Source of the DNA: Branchipolynoe longqiensis
Lineage: Eukaryota; Annelida; Polychaeta; Phyllodocida; Polynoidae
Direction: 5' to 3'
NCBI GenBank assembly: GCA_030323885.1
Contig: CM059199.1
Location: 38,386,590-38,450,589 of the forward strand
DNA: 64,000 nt
The position numbers and the translations under genes are program-made. The notes below the pieces were generated by a model that worked only from the letters and a program-made list of their open reading frames with translations, searched no databases and was not told the origin of the DNA. Each line of letters opens with the position of its first letter. The stretch's first letter is position 1. Positions 10,863 through 21,290 of this stretch are shown here, piece by piece.

Positions 10863-11341
10863 AGTGGGCCTAAACGGCCATTGAAAATGCATTGAGTTTG
10901 CCGGTATGCGCAGTGCAAAACGTTTATTTTATTCAAAATTAAGAGAGATGCAGAACCCTAACCATATAAATTTAATATAATCTATTCAGTGAATATGTTT
11001 TCTATATGTGTACCAAGCGGTTTGTCTCTAGGTGGTGTGGTTTTAGAGATATTTCACTTCTTCTGTATGAATATAATTCAAGATTGTTCATGGCCATTGA
11101 CAATGCATTGAGTTTGCCGGTACGAGCAGTGCAAAACGTTTATTTTATTCAAAATTAATAGAAATGCAGAACCCTAATCTTATACATTTAATATAATCTA
11201 TTCGTTGAATATGGTTTCTATATGTGTTCCAAACAGTTTGTTTCTAGGTGCTGTGGTTTTAGAGATGTTTAACTTGTTCTCTATAAAGATTGCTCATAGC
11301 CATTGAGTTTGCAGTGTGACAGTGTGCTGTTTAGGCCCACT
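10863..11341. mobile_element. TIR element with AGTGGGCCTAAAC ends and duplicated core
   Basis: AGTGGGCCTAAACGGCC at 10863 is inverted as GTTTAGGCCCACT at 11341. The inside is two tandem copies (about 235 bp each, starting near 10874 and 11092) of the core module with CATTGACAATGCATTGAG, AAAACGTTTATTTTATTCAA and a CCCTAA word. No clear target duplication. Confidence 0.65.
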
Positions 11342-11502
11342 AGTTCAGTGGCGACGCGAAAGGCAGGAATTTGAACTAAAAAATCAGATGTCCCCCATTC
11401 GCACATGACAAGGGCCAGACCGTTCAGTGAGCCTCTCCTACTATACGGTACCCACTGAACCCAGGAGAACTTCTGTCAGACGCCCTGGCCTGTATCCACA
11501 CA

Positions 11503-13048
11503 TTGGTCGTAATGCGTAGCATTGCGCTTGATGCGAGGAGAGGAAGAGACCCTCCCCCGCCCCGCGCTGTCGCGCTGCTTTCCCACCTCGCCCGACGCCG
11601 CCACGCGCCGCCTCCTCCCCCCGGCCCTGTGTCGCGCAGCACGCGCGCCTCACCCGACGCCCGCTGCTCGCCACCTCTCGCCCTCCCCCGGGCCGGCAGC
11701 ATTCACACCTCACCTGCTGTCGCCCGTCCCCTCTCCCTTATAAGGTCGCCCGCCGGCCTCCCTCAGGCACTCGCCCTCCTGCCGCCTTCCAGCTCTCTTC
11801 CCGTTTTCCTGTTTTGGGCCACCTGCTCCACCTCCGACCGCCGCTCCTCCTCGGACCGATCCATCATGCCCGGGCGCGGAAGGGGGAAAAGCCGGAGGAA
11901 CACCAGGGCTACCAGCACCAGGACTACCGTCATGACCATGCCAGGGCCCTCCTCGGGCTCGCCGGGAGGTTCCGCAGCCTACTCCGCCCCGGTTTCACCC
12001 TCGGCGCCCTCGGGCCGCCCCTCCAGCGAGACCACCGCCATCCTGGAGGCGCTCAGCCGCCTCACCACCCGCCTGGAAGCCGTCGAGACCGGGGTCGCCC
12101 GAGGAGCTCCGGGGACCCCCCAGCCCGTATCAACGCGGAGGCTGCTTTCACCTTGCCGCCCATCCAAGCGCCTCGGGCCCACGCCCCGATCGGGAGCCGA
12201 CCGCCTCCCCCGCCTCAAGCGACTCTACCCGGGGCGGTGCACCCGCAGTACGAGGGGTACAGCCGCCTCACCGCCGCCCCGCGCCCGCCGCCCGCCACGA
12301 GACGGCGGAGCACAGCCCAGCATCCGCGGCCGACGCAATCCGCGATATACTGGCCTCCGCCGAGGCGCACCACACCGTCCGGCGCCGAGGTATCCCCTCA
12401 GACTATCTCTTCCCCTGCGACCTGGTGGAGAGGGGGCCGGGACGGAAGCCGGTGAAACTGGGTGAGGCCACCAAGGACGAATATCACCTCGCCCTCCTCA
12501 CCTTGGTCAACCACCCCTCATTCCCCGCCCACTCTCTCCAGGGCCTCCACCACCATCACCTCACCATCATGAGGGACAACCTCGTCCACCCCTGGCCGGC
12601 CGTCCGCCGGTACTCAGAGACCATCTTCTCATGGATCGCGGACGGGAGGCTCCCCCAGGGGTGGCACGACTCCGTGGCCCTCAACAACATCCGAGTCGAC
12701 AGCATGCTGACCATCGACCCCCTCGACACGCCCCCCAGCCCGGCAACAACGGCTCCCCGAGGCGAAGATGGAGCCCGAGGCGCGCACCTGCCCCGGCACC
12801 AAATCGACGCCCGTACCGCCTACGATAGGCACGCTCACGGGGCCCCCTGCTCCGCTTGGAACCGCGATCCCGCCTCGTGCGATCGGGCCCCCGTTGGGGA
12901 GGCCCACGGCGAGGTGGGAGACAGACACCGGCACGTCTGTGCATATTGCGCGAACGTACGGCGCATATTAACGATGCACAGCGAGGCCGGCTGCCGCACC
13001 AAGCAGGCCCGTGAGCGCCAGACCCCGCCCGCCTCGGCGGATTTTTGA
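11503..13048 (+). pseudogene. Decayed GC-rich gag-like retroelement ORF
   Basis: An isolated GC-rich island. A plausible start at 11866 gives MPGRGRGKSRRN, then a Ser/Pro-rich stretch and a short helix (ILEALSRLTTRLEAVETGV). The frame shifts near 12110-12130 and again near 12300; the last frame runs to 13046 through DYLFPCDLVERGPGRKP, a WPAVRRYSETIFSWIADGR segment and a C-terminal CAYC...HSEAGC zinc-knuckle-like motif. Basic N-terminus, proline linker, helical domain and zinc finger suggest a gag or ORF1 protein, perhaps of a DIRS-type element (compare 63337-63905), but I do not recognise the family with certainty. At least two frameshifts make it a pseudogene. Antisense ORFs here are GC artefacts. 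Confidence 0.45.
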
Positions 13049-13232
13049 TCCGCCGGCCCCCCCCCGGCCGGCACGGGGGGCCCTCCCCGGCGCCTCACCC
13101 CAACCACTGCCGACAGCCCCGCGACTTCCACCGACAGCCCCACATTATGCTAGGTGGCGCCACCTCCTCGCCGGGCCACCCTGGTGTGAATCCTTTGAAC
13201 TCTTGACATCATTTCCGGTATGCCTGCCCCGG

Positions 13233-13674
13233 TGTGGCGGTTTCTGCTCGTTCCCGTGCTCAGCCGTGTCCCGTTGCTTCTGCGCATGCGCGGATTTCGC
13301 ATCAACTCGGCTCACCCGAGCCACTTATTGGCGCATGCGCACATCCTACAAACTCGGGTCAAATAATCGAATACGCTCGGGTGGACAATTTTTTCTTTTT
13401 TTTTTAATGACCGATAAAAGTATATCAAAATAGGATTTAAAGTATTTTATGATGGCCTAGTTTAGCTATATTTCCATTTCATTAATCTAAGTTATTCTTT
13501 TTTTGCACACGCCACGTGTATTTGTCGACTCCACTCGCCGTGTTCTATTTGAAATTCGGATGACCCGAGTCACCCGGGTCGTCTTAATCGATTACGGCCA
13601 TGTTTATTAGATTCTGACGCATGCGCAGAAGCGAGGGACACGGCTGAGCACAGGAACGAGCTGAAACCGCCACA
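13233..13674. mobile_element. Ginger-like MITE with CCGG target duplication
   Basis: TGTGGCGGTTTC at 13233 is inverted as GAAACCGCCACA at 13674, and the inverted similarity continues for about 60 bp. CCGG flanks both ends (13229-13232, 13675-13678). The interior includes repeated ACTCGGGT/ACCCGAGT words. Ends of type 5'-TGTNR with a 4-bp duplication agree with what I recall of the Ginger superfamily. Non-autonomous. Confidence 0.7.
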
Positions 13675-13779
13675 CCGGCCTCCAGCACTTTGCTTCCTGA
13701 TGCCCAACCATCAACACCTAACACCTTTTCTTGGCCGCCCAGCCAACTCTACATTCACACGACTGTCAAGCAGTAAGTT

Positions 13780-13840
13780 GAGTGCACGGGTCTCAGGATT
13801 CGAACCCTGGACCTGCCAACATGCTGAGTTATTATAGATA
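13780..13840 (-). mobile_element. tRNA-like fragment
   Basis: CAGGATTCGAACCCTGGACC is the complement of a B box; a weak A-box counterpart lies to its right. Probably a SINE remnant. Confidence 0.35.
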
Positions 13841-14138
13841 AATAAAATGTCCCATACTTGTAATTCCTTGTCATTGTCTTTAAGGAACTTTCCACCATAC
13901 CTATTGATCTTGTGCTTCCTTTTCTCAATGTTGTCCTTGATGTAATGTATCTTTCCACTAGCATATATTCAACCACGCCTGTATGAATGAATATAATGCA
14001 TTAATTTAAATACAGGGGATTCATGAAAGAATAGCAAAACTGCTTAATTCGATGAAAGCATGACATTTTTTAAACAATTTCTTTTACAAAGATTTGATTG
14101 CTCATATCGAACAGATATTTTGGTGTGCACACCAACAT

Positions 14139-14491
14139 TAAAGTTGCATAGTCCGATGGTTTAGAATTTCTGTAATTTTCGGAGATAAATACATTAGCTT
14201 GATCGCTATAGACTACCTTACTTTAGTTTGAAGTGACTTTTATTTTACATGGTTAATTTTGGATATATTTGAAGTACAACCATGCAAAATTAAATTTGGC
14301 AAGCACGCCAAAACTCTGACACCATAGGCATTTGCAGTAACAGGTCCTCTTAAATTGCATCTGTATTCCTTTCAGGGTGATGACACATGTTTAATGAGTG
14401 CACCAGTATCTAAGTTAGATATGTAGAATCAAATCTAGATAATTGTTTTGGTTTTGAAAATTGGATATTTTCATCGGACTATGCAACTTTA
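14139..14491. mobile_element. TA MITE, AAGTTGCATAGTCCGAT family
   Basis: AAGTTGCATAGTCCGAT against ATCGGACTATGCAACTT, a perfect 17-bp TIR with TA at both edges. Same interior as 8504-8857. A partial third copy in the other direction follows at 14505-14650 (ending CATCAGATTTTGCAACTTTA). Confidence 0.8.
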
Positions 14492-14704
14492 ATATTACAT
14501 ATCTTCAAGTCAAATATCTCCAAAGTTACCCTTCAATATAAAAGTGATGTCAAACTAAACAGCTGATGAGATAAAAGTACCTGGATTATAATGATCAATC
14601 TAATACGATATAGCAGAAACTCAAAACCATCAGATTTTGCAACTTTAATGGAGCTGTTCAATGCCTGAGAAGTGTATAACTAATCAAACCATTGTAATCA
14701 ATAT

Positions 14705-15428
14705 TTCCACCAGATTATAATTTGAGGGTACGCAGAATGGGGGTTGAGGGGGGTCTGGAGGGTTTGTTGTCTTTGGCAAACAAAATTACCCCAACAATTA
14801 TAGGGTGCAGAGTCATACCATCAGACAATCTAAAGGGCGCATTCCTTACACGCGATATGTGGTATGCGAATGCGAATGCGACAAAAAATCTAAACGCCTT
14901 GAAACCTAAGAGCTACATTCCTTACACGCGGTATGCGAATGCGTTTTTCTGATCGGTCCATGTAGCGATCGGTGCGGCATGCGGCAAGCGGGGTGCGAAT
15001 AGAAACCTGAGTCTGATGTGTCCATTAGTTTAACACTAGGAGAGGCGGCTGAGCATTACGGAACGGCCTAGAGGGGTGCCGTGTACATAGTGATTAGTGT
15101 GTGCTTATAAGGGAGAAGGAGGCGGGAAGGTGAGAAAGCCGTGAGGGGAAGAGAGAGGAGGGGAGAAAGCCGAGGGGAGGATGGCAGGGAGGTGAGAAAG
15201 CAGTGAGGGGAAGAGAGAGGAGGGAAGAAAGCCGAAGGAAAGCTACCAGATTCACAGAAATATGAATACTTATCTATAAATTGGCAATAATATAGCCAGT
15301 TGTGTGCCGCATGCCGCATACCACATGTAAGGAATCATGACATTCGCATACCGCATACCGCGTGTAAGGAATGCCCGCTTAAGGGTACAGGATTTTACCC
15401 ATTTTACCCTCTAGCAAAAACCCTGGTA
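14705..15428 (+). repeat. GAGGGTA dispersed repeat split by an insertion
   Basis: The left part (14705-14833) and right part (15383-15428) together match the repeat at 61-291. They are separated by the TIR element 14834-15379. Confidence 0.7.
14834..15379. mobile_element. Harbinger-like MITE with TATGCG motif, TAA duplication
   Basis: Ends AGGGCGCATTCCTTACACG and, inverted, AGCGGGCATTCCTTACACG; TAA flanks each side (14831-14833, 15380-15382). Each end holds two copies of the CATTCCTTACACGCGGTATG unit and runs of GCGAATGCG, so the motif is repeated inwards. The middle (15110-15240) is a purine-rich tandem duplication of about 64 bp. A TWA 3-bp duplication fits PIF/Harbinger. Confidence 0.75.
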
Positions 15429-15429
15429 A

Positions 15430-15553
15430 TATTATATAACCCTGTCTATGAGTGGCGCACTCTGTGATGGTGGTGGGAAGTGCTATGCATCGGTGAAGTA
15501 ATAGGAGGTATTGTAAATGGGTTAAAATTCAGTACTTGTGAAATCAATGATTA
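15430..15553. other. Start of the putative intron after the repeat exon
   Basis: No AATAAA is seen just beyond the stop at 15554, which weakly favours splicing at the donor at 15570 over a short 3' UTR here. Confidence 0.35.
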
Positions 15554-18500
15554 CTACAAGTTATCCTCACCTACTATGGCTATCGAAAGTATCAACAGAA
15601 TGATGATGAAGTCTATCCACATCAGCCATTCAGTTGTCACGTGACACATTTCCGGATGATCGAAGCCCTCTGGTGAGTCCTTGCTGTCTAGATCATCAAA
15701 TTCTGCATAGCCATCCTGGTCGAGCATTTCCGTGAGTGGTTCTTCCTGCACACAGGGTTCCTTAGACATGTTGATGAACTGACTATCATTCTCCACATCC
15801 TCTTCTTGCTGGATATCGGTGGAACCTTCAGTGGAAGACTTGCTGAGAGTGCAATCTGGGTTAGCTTCAACTGAAGGTGGCTGCACTTTAGTAATATTCA
15901 AATAAATCACATCCCCACTCAAGGTGATTCCCTTCAGGGATGTGCCCACTGAGAGCGTGCCCAATTTATCTAGATCGCTCATGTCAATCGCCAGTGAGGT
16001 ATCTTTTGGAACTGATGCCTCTGGAAGTGTGAAGAGAGAGTGGCCTGCTTGGTTTTCGTCTGCTTTGTCCTTATCCGTTTGCTCGTGATCAGTGCCCTTG
16101 TCTGAGTAGAACTGCTCCTGATTAGTTAGATCTCTAACCAATCTGCAATCTCCAGGAACCATTATATTCCTGTCAATGCTAGAATCTTCTAGACTCGACA
16201 TATCCCTGTCAGGTTTACTGCCTACATCTATTGGCTCCCTACTACTATTACCTTGTTTTGTACAATGTTGAACAGCTAAAGAAACCAAATCTAAATTTGT
16301 TAGCGCTTTACGTAGCTTGGAATCTCTTAGTTCCATTAGCTTCTTGGCAATAATCCAACTTCTTTGGTCTGTTAGATTTAGGGCACTTGGATTCAGAAGC
16401 TCTTGATCAGCGTACAAACCTTCTGTCCCTATTAGTTTTCTGTTAATGCTGGAACTTCTGGAACCAGTTAACCTTCTGCCAGTGCTAGAATCTACTGGAT
16501 CCATTAGCTCTCTTCTTGAATTCCTTAGTTCTTTATCTATGCACGCTTGTGTTAGTCTTCTGCCAATGTTGGGACTTCTCCCATGAATTACTTCTCTGAC
16601 AGCTTTAGAACCACTTGGATCACTTAGCTTTCTGCTAGTGCCCCAGGCTCCTGTACCCACTAGCTCTCTCCGATTGAAGCCTTGTCTTGAATTCCTTAGT
16701 TCTTTATCACTGCAAAATTCTGTTAGTTTTCTTCCCATGTTGGGACTTCTTGGATGCCCTACTTCTCTGTCAGTTCTAAAGCCTCTTTGATTCGTGAAAT
16801 CTCTGCCACTAACAGTTTCACTTGGTATCTCTTCATCAGTGTACACATCTATATCCATTAGCTTTCTGCCGGTGCTAGAATCTCCTGGATCTCTCAGCTC
16901 TTGGCCACGATTGCAGTACATTGTATTATTGAGCTCATCAGTGCACAAATCTTCTATAGCTGCCTGCTTTCTGTCAATGCTGTAAGTTCTTAAATTCCGT
17001 AGGTTTCTGCCATTTCTGAAACATCTTAAATTCGTTAGCTCTCTGACATTAACACCTTGTCTTGGACTCCTTAGTGCTTCTATATCGGTTCGCTTTCTGC
17101 CCATGTTTGGACTTCTAGGATGCATGAGTTCTCTACCATTAACACCTCCTCTTGGACTCCTTAGCTCACTATAAATTCCAAGTGCTTCTATACCGGTTAG
17201 TTTTCTGCCCATGTTGGGACTTCTAGGATGCATGAGCTCTCTGGCATTGACACCTTCTCTTGGACTCCTTGGCTCTTTATAAGTTCCTAGTGCTTCTATA
17301 TCGACTAGCTTTCTGCCAATGTTGGGACTTGTAGGATGTATGAGGTCTCTGCCATTGACACCTTCTCTTGGACTCCTTAGCTCTTTATAAATTCCAAGTG
17401 CTTCTATATCGGTTAGCTTTCTGCTCATGTTGGAACTTCTAGGGTACATGAGCTCTCCGGCATTGACACCTTCTCTTGGACTCCTTAGCTCTTTATAAGT
17501 TCCTAGTGCTTCTATATCGACTAGCTTTCTGCCCATGTTGGGACTTCTAGGATGCATGAGGTCTCGGCCATTGACACCTTCTCTTGGACTCCTTAGCTCT
17601 TTATAAATTCCAAGTGCTTCTATATCGGTTCGCTTTCTGCCCATGTTGGGACTTCTAGGATGCATGAGGTCTCTGCCATTGACACCTTCTCTTGGACTCC
17701 TTAGCTCTTTATAAGTTCCTAGTGCTTCTATATCGACTAGCTTTCTGCCAATGTTGGGACTTCTAGCATGCATGAGCTCTCTGTCATTGACACATTCTGT
17801 TGGACTCCCTAGCTCGCTCTCAATCTCCAATTCTTGTATATCCATTAGCTTCCTGCCCATATTAGGACTTCGAGGATGTATGAATGCGGTACCACTGATA
17901 TCTTGTCTTGGATTACTTAGCTCCTCATCAGTGAAGAACTCCTCTGAATCTGTTAGCTCTTTGCCAGTGATTGAATCTCCTGGAACCATGAATTCCCTTT
18001 GATTGCATTGTATTTTATGCCCTGGCTCTTCAGTACACGGTTCTTCTCTCCCTGTTAGCTTTCTACTATTGCTAGGACTTCTTGAATTCAATTGTTTTCT
18101 GTCAGTTCTAGAAATTCTTTGATCCGTGAGCTTTCTCCCACTAAAACCTTGTCTTGGATTCCTTAGATCATCATTTATGTAGAAATCTAAATCCGTGAGC
18201 TCTCTACCATCGCTATAACCTCGTCGATCTGTCAGCTCTCTGTCATTGCTAGAACCTCTTCGATCTGCTAGCTTTCTGTCACTGCTAGAACCTCTTTGAC
18301 CTGTTCGTTCTCTTCGAAACTTTCTGTCACTGATAGGACTTCGTTGATGTATTAGCTCTCTTTCACTGTTAGGATCTCGTTGATCTGTCAGCTTTGAATA
18401 TCTTTGATCTGTTAGCTCTCTCTCATGGATAGCACCTCTTTGAACTGTTAGCTTTCTGGCATTGCTAGGACGTCTTTGATCTGTTTGCTCTCTGTTAACA

Positions 18501-19087
18501 ATGAGACCTCCTTGATCTATTATCTTGTTACTAATGTTAAAACTACGTTTACTTATCAGCTCTCTGCCATTGCTAGAGCCTATTAGATTTGTTAGCTTTC
18601 TATCTTTGCTAGAACCTCTTCGATCTGCTAGCTCATTGTTAGTGGCAGTAACTCCTCGGACTGCTTGATTTGTTAGTTCTCTGGTATCACTTGAATCTTT
18701 TTGATCTATTCGCTCATTGCCATTCCTAGAACTACTTCGATCTGTCAGTTCTTTGTCATTGCTAGAAGCTCCTATATCTATTAGCTTTCTGCGACTGATA
18801 GCACTTCTTCGATCTATTAGATCTCTGATATTGCTAGACCATCTTTGGTCTATCGGCTTGTTGTCAAGGCGGGAACTTCTTGGATGCATTGGCTTGCTGT
18901 CATTGTCCCTTTGTTCTGGATTCTTCAGCTCGTTGTCAGTGTAGAACTCCTCTGTATCCGTTAGGTCTCTGTTAGAATCGTCCGATTTATTTTCTCCCAA
19001 ATCAGAGTAGAACTCTTCATTCCCCATGGCATCACTGACGTCATTGACATATTCTGGATTGTGTTCCCATATTCTGGTGTTCGCCAT
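15554..19087 (-). CDS. Large repetitive transmembrane protein exon, possible FReD receptor N-terminus
   Basis: A 1177-codon open frame from ATG at 19087, no signal peptide. From about residue 38 to about 985 it is built of a 12-residue repeat (consensus like xRxLxDxRxSSN; 36 bp). At about 17040-17870 triplets of it form 36-residue units (108 bp) alternating as GTY and GIY types, a 72-residue higher-order unit. Next come about 160 acidic non-repetitive residues and a transmembrane segment (WLMWIDFIIILLILSIAIV). The last codons GTAG|GTGAGGAT hold a strong donor: exon end 15571, phase 1. Splicing there would join the phase-compatible fibrinogen exon at 8252, giving a type II receptor of FIBCD1-like layout. 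Otherwise it is a tail-anchored protein ending GEDNL. A CTATTTAG acceptor (exon from 19106) suggests an upstream 5'UTR exon. I do not recognise the repeat family. Confidence 0.7.
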   Translation of the reverse strand: MANTRIWEHNPEYVNDVSDAMGNEEFYSDLGENKSDDSNRDLTDTEEFYTDNELKNPEQRDNDSKPMHPRSSRLDNKPIDQRWSSNIRDLIDRRSAISRRKLIDIGASSNDKELTDRSSSRNGNERIDQKDSSDTRELTNQAVRGVTATNNELADRRGSSKDRKLTNLIGSSNGRELISKRSFNISNKIIDQGGLIVNREQTDQRRPSNARKLTVQRGAIHERELTDQRYSKLTDQRDPNSERELIHQRSPISDRKFRRERTGQRGSSSDRKLADRRGSSNDRELTDRRGYSDGRELTDLDFYINDDLRNPRQGFSGRKLTDQRISRTDRKQLNSRSPSNSRKLTGREEPCTEEPGHKIQCNQREFMVPGDSITGKELTDSEEFFTDEELSNPRQDISGTAFIHPRSPNMGRKLMDIQELEIESELGSPTECVNDRELMHARSPNIGRKLVDIEALGTYKELRSPREGVNGRDLMHPRSPNMGRKRTDIEALGIYKELRSPREGVNGRDLMHPRSPNMGRKLVDIEALGTYKELRSPREGVNAGELMYPRSSNMSRKLTDIEALGIYKELRSPREGVNGRDLIHPTSPNIGRKLVDIEALGTYKEPRSPREGVNARELMHPRSPNMGRKLTGIEALGIYSELRSPRGGVNGRELMHPRSPNMGRKRTDIEALRSPRQGVNVRELTNLRCFRNGRNLRNLRTYSIDRKQAAIEDLCTDELNNTMYCNRGQELRDPGDSSTGRKLMDIDVYTDEEIPSETVSGRDFTNQRGFRTDREVGHPRSPNMGRKLTEFCSDKELRNSRQGFNRRELVGTGAWGTSRKLSDPSGSKAVREVIHGRSPNIGRRLTQACIDKELRNSRRELMDPVDSSTGRRLTGSRSSSINRKLIGTEGLYADQELLNPSALNLTDQRSWIIAKKLMELRDSKLRKALTNLDLVSLAVQHCTKQGNSSREPIDVGSKPDRDMSSLEDSSIDRNIMVPGDCRLVRDLTNQEQFYSDKGTDHEQTDKDKADENQAGHSLFTLPEASVPKDTSLAIDMSDLDKLGTLSVGTSLKGITLSGDVIYLNITKVQPPSVEANPDCTLSKSSTEGSTDIQQEEDVENDSQFINMSKEPCVQEEPLTEMLDQDGYAEFDDLDSKDSPEGFDHPEMCHVTTEWLMWIDFIIILLILSIAIVGEDNL
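17040..17870 (-). repeat. 108-bp coding tandem repeats, 216-bp higher-order unit
   Basis: The landmark for HPRSPNMGRK recurs every 108 bp (for example near 17533 and 17641). Seven full units and one with an internal deletion (lost near 17085) are present. Alternate units share specific residues, so the latest expansion copied 216-bp dimers. Confidence 0.85.
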
Positions 19088-19106
19088 CGTTGTCCAAGTT
19101 ACATCT

Positions 19107-19695
19107 CTAAATAGAAAAATGCGTTTGTCTTTAATAAAAAAGGATGCAATTCATGAAAAGCTAAATGATTTGTGGAGGAAAGAAATCCTAGTAAAAATCG
19201 GACAGCTAGAGTAGTGAAATATTGGCAATGTTCTACCACTAAAAGGAATTCATTCAATTTATATAAATAGCCAGCCAATGATCTAAAATTCATGAATGCT
19301 CACACTGCAGTTGACGCACTAAAGAAGAGAAGTTTATAAACGATCAACATGTTCATACAGAGTTGGAACTGAGAATGTCAAACTAAAGAGAAGTTTATAA
19401 ACGATCAACATGGTCATACAGAGTTGGAACTGAGAATGTCAAACTAGCGTGTTATTTATTTATTTACTTGATAACATCTAATATATTGGCTAAATAAAAC
19501 TGTATATTACAAGGACTGCTTAATACTGTAAACGAATTAGTTATTCAGGATACAATTTTAAATGTGGGTGACACGATCTACCTTTCTAACAAAATAATTA
19601 GACACACTTTCCTGGTATTTGTAGTGACTACCCAGTTAACCTACCCATCTGAAATGTCATATGCTAGATTAATACTATTAGTTAGGACTCTAGTA
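19107..19695. other. Upstream region of the repeat-protein gene
   Basis: Contains a tandem duplication of about 60 bp (AGAAGTTTATAAACGATCAA at about 19330 and 19391). No clear TATA or promoter is identified. If the acceptor at 19107 is used, this is intron. Confidence 0.45.
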
Positions 19696-19699
19696 TCGG

Positions 19700-19840
19700 A
19701 GGCGGTGGTCGAATCGGTTAGGCTGCAGGCGTCCCGTTAGGAAGGTTCGGAGTTCGAATCGCAGGTGAGTCAAATCAATTCAATACAAAATTACTACTCT
19801 TCGCTACCTAGCCTAGCACTCGGCATTACTAGTTAGTTCA
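19700..19840 (+). mobile_element. Diverged SINE-A head copy
   Basis: GGTCGAATCGGTTAGGCTGC (A-box region) and GGAGTTCGAATCGCAG (B-box region), followed by the GTCAAATCAAT junction and a shortened body. Confidence 0.6.
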
Positions 19841-19849
19841 AGACCAGAC

Positions 19850-20180
19850 GGGATGGCCGAATGAGTTAGAGCGTCCGTCTCCCGTGCTGGTAGATCGTGG
19901 GTTCGAGTCCCGGTCGAGTCAAACCAATGACTTTAAAATTGATACTTGTCACTTCCTAGCCAGGCGCTCGGCATTATTAGGATAGGGCAAGGACTGGTGT
20001 GCTCAGTGTCAGGATAATGTGACTGAGTGGGATACCAGGTCATGGTGCTGGCGGCCTGGTTTCCCAGTGGGACAGCACTATAAAGTCGCCATGAGTGCGC
20101 ACTGTCACAAATCGGTACCCATCCTGATATGACCTTAGATGTTGCTAGGACGTAAAACAACAACAAACAACAACAACAGT
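19850..20180 (+). mobile_element. SINE-A, full-length reference copy
   Basis: The head GACGGGATGGCCGAATGAGT (A box) and GTGGGTTCGAGTCCCGG (B box) look like a type II (Ser/Leu-like) tRNA with an extra arm. The body has CCTAGCCAGGCGCTCGGCAT and the tail ends GACGTAAAACAACAACAAAC with an AAC-rich stretch. A pol III-type promoter is implied; mobilisation would need a LINE partner. At least fifteen copies or pieces lie in this window. Confidence 0.85.
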
Positions 20181-20522
20181 TAGTTCGTAGCGTGACCGAG
20201 TGGGGTCACTACATTTACACAAACAACAATCACCACACCCACCACCATATTATTAGTGTATGGATGAATAGTTTTCCTATTCACCAAACACATCGTATGC
20301 GCTTTCACTGAGGTAATTAGAAAGAGGGACACATTGATTGATCACCTTTCACTACTTTCTAGCAGGGTGGCAAGTTCTTTTGGCTATTTCATTCGGGTGT
20401 CAGTAGACCATGAAACCCCCAGTTTCCCTACGAATTATCACTCAGCTGTGTGAGTTGTCATGGAAGAAAATATCTAGTGTCAGTGGTTTTTTTTTGTGGG
20501 GTTATTTTATCGTGATGGGGAA

Positions 20523-20839
20523 GTGGTTATTCGTACGGGACCGTATCAATAGCCAGAGCGCTTATTAGTACAGCGCTTCTTTATCACGTCATATCCTGTT
20601 GTATCCCCATCGCTTTTGGGTTATGATTAGGATAACTTTGTTAGTTTGTTGTTGTTTTACGTCTTAGCAACATATAATGTCATATCAGAACGGGGGTTAG
20701 AATATGGGTTAGGGTAAGGATAAGGGTTAAGTTTGGGTTAGGGTTGTTGTTTCTTATGATTGGATCAAAGATATTCACGTGACTACCGCCGTACTAATAA
20801 GCTCTCTGGCTATTGATACGGTCCCGTACGAATAGCCAC
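20523..20839. mobile_element. MITE with long inverted ends
   Basis: GTGGTTATTCGTACGGGACC at the left is inverted as GGTCCCGTACGAATAGCCAC at the right, and similarity runs about 50 bp inwards (TATCAATAGCCAGAG, CTTATTAGTAC). The interior holds a fragment of a SINE-A tail (20645-20695) and GGGTTAG-like words. No ORF. Confidence 0.7.
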
Positions 20840-21259
20840 TGCCTTGAAAAAATACACTGCTGTCCAAATGTTGTGCTATTTGATATCGATTTTCTTCTGC
20901 ACAGCATATCATATTTCCGGGTTTTGAAATGGTAAATTGCTGATGTAAGGATAACATACCCGGTACATGATAACACCATAGAAGTCTAACCTTTTAGTTA
21001 TAAAGGTACAAATATGCACTAGTAGTGGCCCTACTCGTAATAATATCTAATAAATACTAATAGTAGTTTCAGTATGCCTGCTAAAACTGCATTATTAATA
21101 CTACTAATTTACTTGTAATGTAGTGTCGACTGTGTCGTATTCAGTAGTACCAAAGCCAATGTTGGCCTATTATATTGTATTTGGTACTGCATACTATACT
21201 GCATTAGTAATAAGGTAGTATTATAGTAGGCTACTATAATTATAAATAGCTTTATTCTA

Positions 21260-21290
21260 TTTCGTCAACCTACTAAGTAGGTTGACGAAA
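21260..21290. other. Perfect 15-bp-arm palindrome
   Basis: TTTCGTCAACCTACT, one A, then its exact reverse complement. It lies in AT-rich DNA between identified elements; function unknown. Confidence 0.8.

Noticed and set aside
11424..12971. Antisense and alternate-frame ORFs in the GC-rich island
   Set aside because: High GC removes stop codons; only the frames carrying the gag-like segments show protein-like features.
19850..19925. Possible working tRNA-Ser/Leu gene
   Set aside because: The tRNA-like region is the head of SINE-A, present in many copies with the same body and tail.
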